Shown here one piece after another: positions 59,042 to 64,000 of a DNA stretch of 64,000 bases. Made by a program: the position numbers and the translations under genes. The stretch lies in NCBI RefSeq assembly GCF_009756665.1, contig NZ_CP037953.1, positions 806,001 through 870,000 on the forward strand, in the 5' to 3' direction. The notes under the pieces are model-generated. The model made no database searches and had not been told where the DNA came from. It was given only the letters and a program-made list of their open reading frames with translations. Numbering within the stretch: position 1 is the stretch's first letter; every line of letters begins with the position of its first letter. This DNA comes from Permianibacter aggregans (GTDB taxonomy: Bacteria > Pseudomonadota > Gammaproteobacteria > Enterobacterales > Permianibacteraceae).

Positions 59042-59971
59042 TCAACGACAGAAATGCATTCGCGGCCCATGCTTGATGCAAGCGCGAAAATCGCTCGCCG
59101 GTGGCAATGAAAGCAGGTATTCGGCAACGGCCTTGGCATCCGCATCATTCAGGTACTGGCTGCTGGTATCGATGTACTCACGCATTTCATCGCGAGCATT
59201 TTGTCCCCACTCGCTTTTACCGGTGCGCAAATATTCGGCAATGGTTTCCGGCTCCCAGAGCAGCAAGCCCTGTTCATGTGGTGTCAGATTCGGCGCAGGA
59301 TTGCCACTGGCCAGTGTCGCGCCACGCAAGGAAGCGTTGTCCCGGAATCCACCAAGCGGATCGCGCGCCGTATGACAGGCACCGCAGTGCATCAGATGAT
59401 CGACCAGGTATTGGCCGCGGGAAAGCGCTGCCTCCTTGGCAAGAGGCGGATATAACACCTGCCACCACTGCAGCAGGAATTCGGCGCGCAACATCAGGTT
59501 TGGTTGATGGCTTTTGTTGCGTTGCTCACTGGCCGGTTGCTGATCGAGATAATTCTTAAGCGCCGCTAAATCCTGATCACTCAAGCCGGCAAAATGGCGA
59601 TAGGGAAACACCGGATAATAGGCGCGACCATCCGGTGCAATGCCCCGCTTCATCGCCCGTCTGAAATCGTCCATCGACCAACGGCCAATGCCATGCTCGA
59701 GAGAAGGCGTAATATTGGACGAATAAAATAAACCAAACGGAGTCTTGAACGCTTTTCCACCAGCCAGCGGCGCTTGCCCTTCAACGCTATGACAACCGAT
59801 ACAGCCACCAATGCGCGCGAGGTATTGCCCTTGTTCATTCGCCTTTGCCGCCAGCGCAGCGCTGGCCAGCATCAGCCAAAATACAATTGCTCCAAATCGT
59901 CGAGCAAGGCTTTGGACGGCGGTGTCACCGGTGGATGATAGTCGTCGAGATTTTCCAGTGTCAGGTTCCAT
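59042..59971 (-). CDS. Dihaem cytochrome c
   Basis: The protein carries two haem-binding motifs, CIGCH and CGACH, each with a later methionine or equivalent as possible ligand, and the layout of dihaem c-type cytochromes related to the small subunits of alcohol/sorbose dehydrogenases. Haem c attachment needs export. ATG 59971 gives 309 residues with a positively charged N-region and hydrophobic GAIVFWLMLASAALA. ATG 59872, which overlaps the stop of the cNMP-binding gene (TGATG), gives a very short signal. The start is therefore uncertain. Its redox partner is not in the window. Confidence 0.82.
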   Translation of the reverse strand: MEPDTGKSRRLSSTGDTAVQSLARRFGAIVFWLMLASAALAAKANEQGQYLARIGGCIGCHSVEGQAPLAGGKAFKTPFGLFYSSNITPSLEHGIGRWSMDDFRRAMKRGIAPDGRAYYPVFPYRHFAGLSDQDLAALKNYLDQQPASEQRNKSHQPNLMLRAEFLLQWWQVLYPPLAKEAALSRGQYLVDHLMHCGACHTARDPLGGFRDNASLRGATLASGNPAPNLTPHEQGLLLWEPETIAEYLRTGKSEWGQNARDEMREYIDTSSQYLNDADAKAVAEYLLSLPPASDFRACIKHGPRMHFCR

Positions 59972-60576
59972 TCTTTCAGCAATTGCGCCAGTGCATCGAT
60001 GCGATAATACCAATAGTGTAGCGCGTCCAGATCGCAGGTGTTGCCGGGCGCTTTCGGCAAGGCGCGCAATCGTTCGGCCAAATCCGTATTCGGGAATTGT
60101 TTGTCGTAGGCGCGCAAGCGAGCCTCGGTGCGTTCGGCGACCAGTTGCATCAGGCTGATTTTACCGGCCAGGCTGATTTGGGAAAAATCATCCAGCTCGC
60201 CGAATGGGGTGTAATCGACCGCCAGCAACAACGCTTTTTCATTGCCTCGCACCGTCACCGTGGCGCTGCGTTCGGTGTCATACATGATCGCCAGCGCCCC
60301 GACAATTTCTGCCGGATAAATCAATCCGACCTCGACATTGCCTTCATCATGGGAAATGACCGACAGCTCTCCGTTCAACACAAAATAAAACCAGGAATCG
60401 AACTCGCCGGCTTGAATGATCGACTCACCCGGTTCAGCGACGACAATTTTACTGTGCTCGTACAACGCCTGCAGATCAGTACGATGCTCGGCCAGCAGCT
60501 GCGAGAAAAAGGGCAGTGATTGGAAAATGGGTTCCAGTCGTTCGACCGGAAATCGGTTCAGCATGACACTGTGCAT
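59872..60576 (-). CDS. Cyclic-nucleotide-binding-domain protein without DNA-binding domain
   Basis: The 234-residue protein has a cNMP-binding domain (about 20-140: AEPGESIIQAGEFDSWFYFVLNGELSVIS, with GALAIMYDTERSATVTV) as in Crp/Fnr. The C-terminal part is a helical stretch (YWYYRIDALAQLLKEWN...) that shows no helix-turn-helix. It is therefore more a sensor or binding protein than a transcription factor. It overlaps the cytochrome gene, which suggests joint expression. The ligand cannot be told from sequence. Confidence 0.8.
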   Translation of the reverse strand: MHSVMLNRFPVERLEPIFQSLPFFSQLLAEHRTDLQALYEHSKIVVAEPGESIIQAGEFDSWFYFVLNGELSVISHDEGNVEVGLIYPAEIVGALAIMYDTERSATVTVRGNEKALLLAVDYTPFGELDDFSQISLAGKISLMQLVAERTEARLRAYDKQFPNTDLAERLRALPKAPGNTCDLDALHYWYYRIDALAQLLKEWNLTLENLDDYHPPVTPPSKALLDDLEQLYFG

Positions 60577-60723
60577 AGTCGGGAATCACCGATTGGAATA
60601 AAAGCAGAAGGTGACATGTCGATGAGCCACGATGCGAATTGCTCATCAACGCTTGAGATCAGCATAACGTGAAATGCCGCATTGCGCCAAAAACTGACGA
60701 ACATTCTACGGCAGTGCCGACAC

Positions 60724-61515
60724 TCAGGTTATCGGTACTTTCGTGACCAGCTTGCGCAGCAGGCCTGGAAAAAATCGCTTCAACCAAGCGCCATGCCGTT
60801 CTTTACCGCCAACGATGATCTCGGCCTTGTTCTGATGCATCGCCTTGATAATCGCCGCAGCACAGGTTTCTGCTGGTATGCCTTTTTTCTGGGCATTATC
60901 CATTGACCCCTGCTGCTGGCCATCGCCTTTCAAGGCACTGACGGAAAACGGTGTGCGAATCCAGCCCGGGCAAACCACCAGTACCTTTACCACGGTGTCG
61001 TGCATTTCCGCCCGCAACGCATCCATAAAACCAATCAACGCATGTTTCGAGGCGCAGTAGGCAGAACGACGCGGTGTCGCGAATTTGCCCATCAGGCTGG
61101 CAATGCCGACGACCATCGCGTCCGGCCGCGTCAGCAAATGCGGTAACAAGGCCCGGGTCAGCGCAACAATGGAAAAATAATTGATTTCCATGATTTGGCG
61201 ATCGACGGTCATCGTCGTTTCCATGACCGTCGCCCGCTGACCAATGCCGGCATTGTTGATCAACACATCAATATGGCCGGCTTTGGCGATAGCGGTTTGC
61301 ACCAGCTCATCCAATCGGTCAACATCGGCCAAATCAAACGGCAACAGGATATGGGATTCGGCATTGGCGCAACGATTGCGCACATCAACGAGCAATGCCT
61401 CGCGGCGCGCCGTCAGAATCAAACGGGCACCGTGTGCAGCCAAGGCCTGCGCCAATGCCTCACCAATGCCACTGGAGGCGCCCGTCAACCAAATGGTCTT
61501 GCCCTGCAAATGCAT
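60724..61515 (-). CDS. Short-chain dehydrogenase/reductase (SDR)
   Basis: The 263-residue protein has the classical SDR pattern: TGASSGIG (11-18), NNAG (87-90), S140 and the catalytic Y153-x-x-x-K157 (YCASK). The C-terminal region (KKIIPRE-like segment QKKGIPAETCAAAIIKA) resembles DHRS7/fatty-acid-related reductases. It is likely a cytoplasmic or membrane-associated NADP-dependent carbonyl or steroid-type reductase; the substrate is unknown. It starts at ATG 61515, 37 nt after the next gene upstream. Confidence 0.92.
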   Translation of the reverse strand: MHLQGKTIWLTGASSGIGEALAQALAAHGARLILTARREALLVDVRNRCANAESHILLPFDLADVDRLDELVQTAIAKAGHIDVLINNAGIGQRATVMETTMTVDRQIMEINYFSIVALTRALLPHLLTRPDAMVVGIASLMGKFATPRRSAYCASKHALIGFMDALRAEMHDTVVKVLVVCPGWIRTPFSVSALKGDGQQQGSMDNAQKKGIPAETCAAAIIKAMHQNKAEIIVGGKERHGAWLKRFFPGLLRKLVTKVPIT

Positions 61516-61551
61516 GCGCTTTGCCTTGTTCTTTTCAGTCGATAAAGAAAA

Positions 61552-62286
61552 TTACAAACCGTAGGTTTGTTTGCACAGCACGTTGTTGCCGGCAACATCT
61601 TCCATCATTTGCAGATCAGCGGTGTCGCGCATGCGCAGCGTCAGCGGAATCGACACGTCGGACAAAAAGCGATAACCGAGCAGCGTCGAGGCAAAGCTGA
61701 CTTCGGCCGAATTAGGTCGTGCAGTATCCAGATCGCGGGTTTCGACCATTTCCGGATACTGGGCTTTCAGCTCTTTGCGCTTGGCTTTGTCTTTATCACG
61801 ATCTTGCGGGCGCAGAGAAAACGCCATGATGTCGAATTGCTTTTCAATGGCAATTACCCGCAGTTGGGCATTACCATTTTCATCTGGCATGGCGCGGAAG
61901 GTGACAAATACCCGGCCATCGCCCTGATACTTCAACTCACCGGTCAACGTCGTTGAGGTACAAAAGGCTTGCACGCCTTTCAGTTTATTCAACACCTCGC
62001 CGTCGAAAATCTGACGACGAATAACAAAGGGATACAGATCTTTCAGCACCGCCTCGGGCGCCACCAGCAATTCATTGCGCTGATCGAAAATTTGTTTGAC
62101 CGGTTGGTTGGCCAACATATTGCGAACATCAACTTGTTCCTGCGGTTGCAAGGTCACGGGTCGCCATTGGGCATTCACTTCACGAATGTCCTGACCGATG
62201 CAAACGCCTTCCAGACACAGATCCGCTGCATGCGCAGACGGCATCAACATGACGCTGAACAACGAAATCAGTAGTGCACGTTTCAT
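61552..62286 (-). CDS. Exported protein of unknown function, 244 residues
   Basis: The product has a clear signal peptide (MKRALLISLFSVMLMPSAHA-AD). The mature part begins with a cysteine pair (LCLEGVCIGQD), and single cysteines occur near 105 and 238, so disulfides are likely. No enzymatic motif was recognised. A charged middle (RPQDRDKDKAKRKELKAQYPEM) and DTARPNSAEVSFAS follow. The frame goes on to 62382, but ATG 62286 with GAGGAAGAGGG upstream gives the signal peptide. It lies 13 nt after yajQ and probably shares its transcript. Confidence 0.75.
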   Translation of the reverse strand: MKRALLISLFSVMLMPSAHAADLCLEGVCIGQDIREVNAQWRPVTLQPQEQVDVRNMLANQPVKQIFDQRNELLVAPEAVLKDLYPFVIRRQIFDGEVLNKLKGVQAFCTSTTLTGELKYQGDGRVFVTFRAMPDENGNAQLRVIAIEKQFDIMAFSLRPQDRDKDKAKRKELKAQYPEMVETRDLDTARPNSAEVSFASTLLGYRFLSDVSIPLTLRMRDTADLQMMEDVAGNNVLCKQTYGL

Positions 62287-62299
62287 GACACCCTCTTCC

Positions 62300-62782
62300 T
62301 CAATCACGGAAATTATTGAACTGCAAAGGCTGCTCGATGTCGGCGCCGCGCAACATGGCAATGACTTCTTGCAAGTCATCACGCTTCTTACCGGTTACCC
62401 GAAGCTTGTCGCCGTTGATCTGCGACTGCACTTTCAGCTTGGCGTCCTTGATCAATTGGTTGATCTTTTTCGCCAGCGTCTGTTCGATACCTTCTTTCAG
62501 CGTCACGGTGCATTGCACGGTTTTGCCGGATGGTTCCGGATCGGCAATTTCCAGCGCGCCAAGGCTGATGCCGCGCTTGCTGAGTTTCTGGGTAACGATA
62601 TCGGTCAACTGTTGGAGTTGGAACTCGGAATCGGCAACCAGTTTCAATTGCATGTCAGTGTGATCGATACGGGCATCGGTACCGCGAAAATCGAAACGGG
62701 TGTCCAATTCCCGCCGGGCCTGGTCGACCGCGTTGGTCAATTCATGGCGGTCAATTTCGGAAACAACATCAAACGAGGGCAT
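62300..62782 (-). CDS. yajQ: YajQ family cyclic-di-GMP/nucleotide-binding protein
   Basis: YajQ proteins bind c-di-GMP in some bacteria and affect gene expression and phage transcription. The 160-residue protein matches the family: MPSFDVVSEIDRHELTNAVDQA at the start, ELDTRFDFRGTDA near 27, KRGISLGALE near 88 and the end KKRDDLQEVIAMLR. Two ferredoxin-like lobes are typical. It fits with the GGDEF-EAL gene 10 kb away, though no direct link is shown. It is followed by the exported protein of unknown function. Confidence 0.95.
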   Translation of the reverse strand: MPSFDVVSEIDRHELTNAVDQARRELDTRFDFRGTDARIDHTDMQLKLVADSEFQLQQLTDIVTQKLSKRGISLGALEIADPEPSGKTVQCTVTLKEGIEQTLAKKINQLIKDAKLKVQSQINGDKLRVTGKKRDDLQEVIAMLRGADIEQPLQFNNFRD

Positions 62783-62971
62783 GGAGTAAGTGGTATGACA
62801 ACTCGGGTGGCGCGATCATAGCATGAGTTCGTTCACAAAACGCTCAACCGCCATTATTACCAAGCCTTTGGGGTCAGCCTCGATTGGAAAAATCGCCAAT
62901 GAAATTCCATCGTTGTCATTGGCGATAGCGCGAATTGGCCGTCTGATTGCTCGCGTTGATGCAACCGCGGT

Positions 62972-64000
62972 TCATTTCAGCAGCCCCTCCAGCAGCTTTT
63001 CCTTGTCGGCCAACAAGGCTTCCAAACCACCAAATTGCTGCAATGCATCGTCAACCGGCGCCAGCGCCTCATTGGCCTGAGCCATCAGTTTTGCCCGCAC
63101 CTTTTCGGTTTGCTTCGACAGTTCCTGTTTCAACGCCGAGCGCACGGCCCGCTTGACGATATCATCCAGCGAGCTCTTCAGCCGGCGCATGACTTCCTCG
63201 CCTTGGCGCTGGTAATTCAGCGAAATATCGAGCGCGTCGGTCTTGCCGATTTCATTGATGATCGTCTGGACAATGTCATTGTCGTTGTTGCTTTGCACAT
63301 TCAAGGCCAAATCACGAAAGCGCATGGCCAGATTCATGTGGGCGCCACTGTCATCGCTGCTGCCGCTAAGCTGGGCGTTCAGGGTTGCCGATTGACTGGT
63401 CAGCGCCAGTTGCGGATCGCGGCTCAGCGTGTAGCTGCCTAGCTTGATGCCATCAACGACGGCGTTGACATCAATCGCTGGCGCCGCCGGTATCGTGTCG
63501 ATCGTCGCGTCCAGGTTGAACGCACCGCCGGCTTTGCCTGTGCCTTTCAGACTCAACGCAATCGGTTTGCCAACGAGTTGCGGCTGATCGGTAACATCCG
63601 TCAACTGGCCACTGAAATCCCCTTGCCAACCAGCCCATTCCAGCAAGCCATTCAATGAGGCTTTTTTCAACCAGAATTCCGGCTGCGGATCGCGCTCCGG
63701 GTAATGCACGTTGACGCCTTCGGCACGTGCCGGTGGCGGTGGCGCGTCCGGATCCTGCCCGGCCACGACCCTGGCCTTGTTGATCCACGGCTCGGCGCTT
63801 TGGTAAAACTGCAGACCGTCATTCAATTGCCCTTCCAATGTCGGACCGAGCACGCCGGAAATCAGCCGATCAGAACCCGGCACATCGAAACTGAAATTGT
63901 TCAGCATGCGGTCGACATCCTTAGCCGGCGCCGCCTTGATTTCCTGATAGCGATTCTTGAACTGCTTGTAGTTTTGCTGCACCTGGTCGCGCAGCGCGCG
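62972..64000 (-). CDS. Large protein of unknown function, possibly TIGR03545 family (5' end cut by window edge)
   Basis: The minus-strand frame is open from the stop at 62972 to the right edge, giving 342 residues of the C-terminal part. The upstream residues (RALRDQVQQNYKQF) continue out of the window. The visible part has a helical region, DVPGSDRLISGVLGPTLEGQLNDG, then a beta-rich segment (LPIALSLKGTGKAGGAFNLDATID) and a C-terminal helix with KLMAQANEALAPVDDAL. The pattern resembles the TIGR03545 proteins of outer-membrane bacteria, whose function is unknown. This identification is from memory and is uncertain. Confidence 0.7.
   Translation of the reverse strand, partial: RALRDQVQQNYKQFKNRYQEIKAAPAKDVDRMLNNFSFDVPGSDRLISGVLGPTLEGQLNDGLQFYQSAEPWINKARVVAGQDPDAPPPPARAEGVNVHYPERDPQPEFWLKKASLNGLLEWAGWQGDFSGQLTDVTDQPQLVGKPIALSLKGTGKAGGAFNLDATIDTIPAAPAIDVNAVVDGIKLGSYTLSRDPQLALTSQSATLNAQLSGSSDDSGAHMNLAMRFRDLALNVQSNNDNDIVQTIINEIGKTDALDISLNYQRQGEEVMRRLKSSLDDIVKRAVRSALKQELSKQTEKVRAKLMAQANEALAPVDDALQQFGGLEALLADKEKLLEGLLK

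Overview
The window looks like ordinary chromosome from a gammaproteobacterium. Nearly all genes have clear homologues, and several blocks keep the gene order of Escherichia coli: mazG-relA-rlmD-barA, the arginine succinyltransferase (ast) genes, yeaG-yeaH and ycgB-fadR-nhaB, and mltD-gloB-yafS-rnhA-dnaQ. Gene density is high and base composition looks even throughout. I saw no integrase, transposase, phage gene, CRISPR array, rRNA or tRNA. The many peptidases and two peptide symporters suggest a heterotroph that lives largely on protein and amino acids, as known for marine or freshwater lineages near Alteromonadales and Oceanospirillales. The exact genus cannot be fixed from this sequence alone.

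Layout. 1-5.0 kb (minus strand): a PolB-type exonuclease, rlmD, relA and a mazG cut by the left edge. 5.2-8.8 kb (plus): a periplasmic binding-protein-like gene overlapping the hybrid kinase gene barA. 8.9-16.8 kb: corA, an M61 peptidase, acuI/yhdH, two POT-family peptide symporters and alkB. 16.9-23.5 kb: arginine catabolism, with astC divergent from an M20 hydrolase gene followed by astA, astD and astB. 23.7-31.9 kb (minus): an Ig-like repeat lipoprotein, an S9 peptidase, tpm, sohB and a VolA-type lipase. 32.2-36.9 kb (plus): the stress operon prkA/yeaG-yeaH-spoVR/ycgB behind a sigma-S-like promoter. 36.9-40.3 kb: fadR, a MarR regulator and nhaB; a possible small RNA gene lies between marR and nhaB. 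40.3-44.9 kb: dnaQ, rnhA and a yafS-like methyltransferase, divergent from gloB and mltD. 45-47.5 kb: nhaC and trhO. 47.6-47.85 kb: a 265-bp imperfect inverted repeat. 48-49.5 kb: two small proteins and a RutE-like nitroreductase. 49.6-54.4 kb (minus): a two-component pair followed by a YfiR-like protein and a GGDEF-EAL protein. 54.5-58.9 kb: tandem S9 peptidases. 59-64 kb (minus): a dihaem cytochrome c, a cNMP-binding protein, an SDR, an exported protein of unknown function, yajQ and a large protein cut by the right edge.

The genes fall into a few themes: stringent and stress control (relA, mazG, barA, prkA operon), peptide and arginine use (S9, M61, M20, POT, ast), sodium/proton balance (nhaB, nhaC), c-di-GMP signalling (YfiR/GGDEF-EAL, YajQ) and replication or repair (dnaQ, rnhA, alkB). 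The least explained pieces are non-coding: the hairpin element at 47.6 kb, the promoter-operator-terminator unit before nhaB, and the palindromic leader of the prkA operon. I found no convincing new defence or mobile system.
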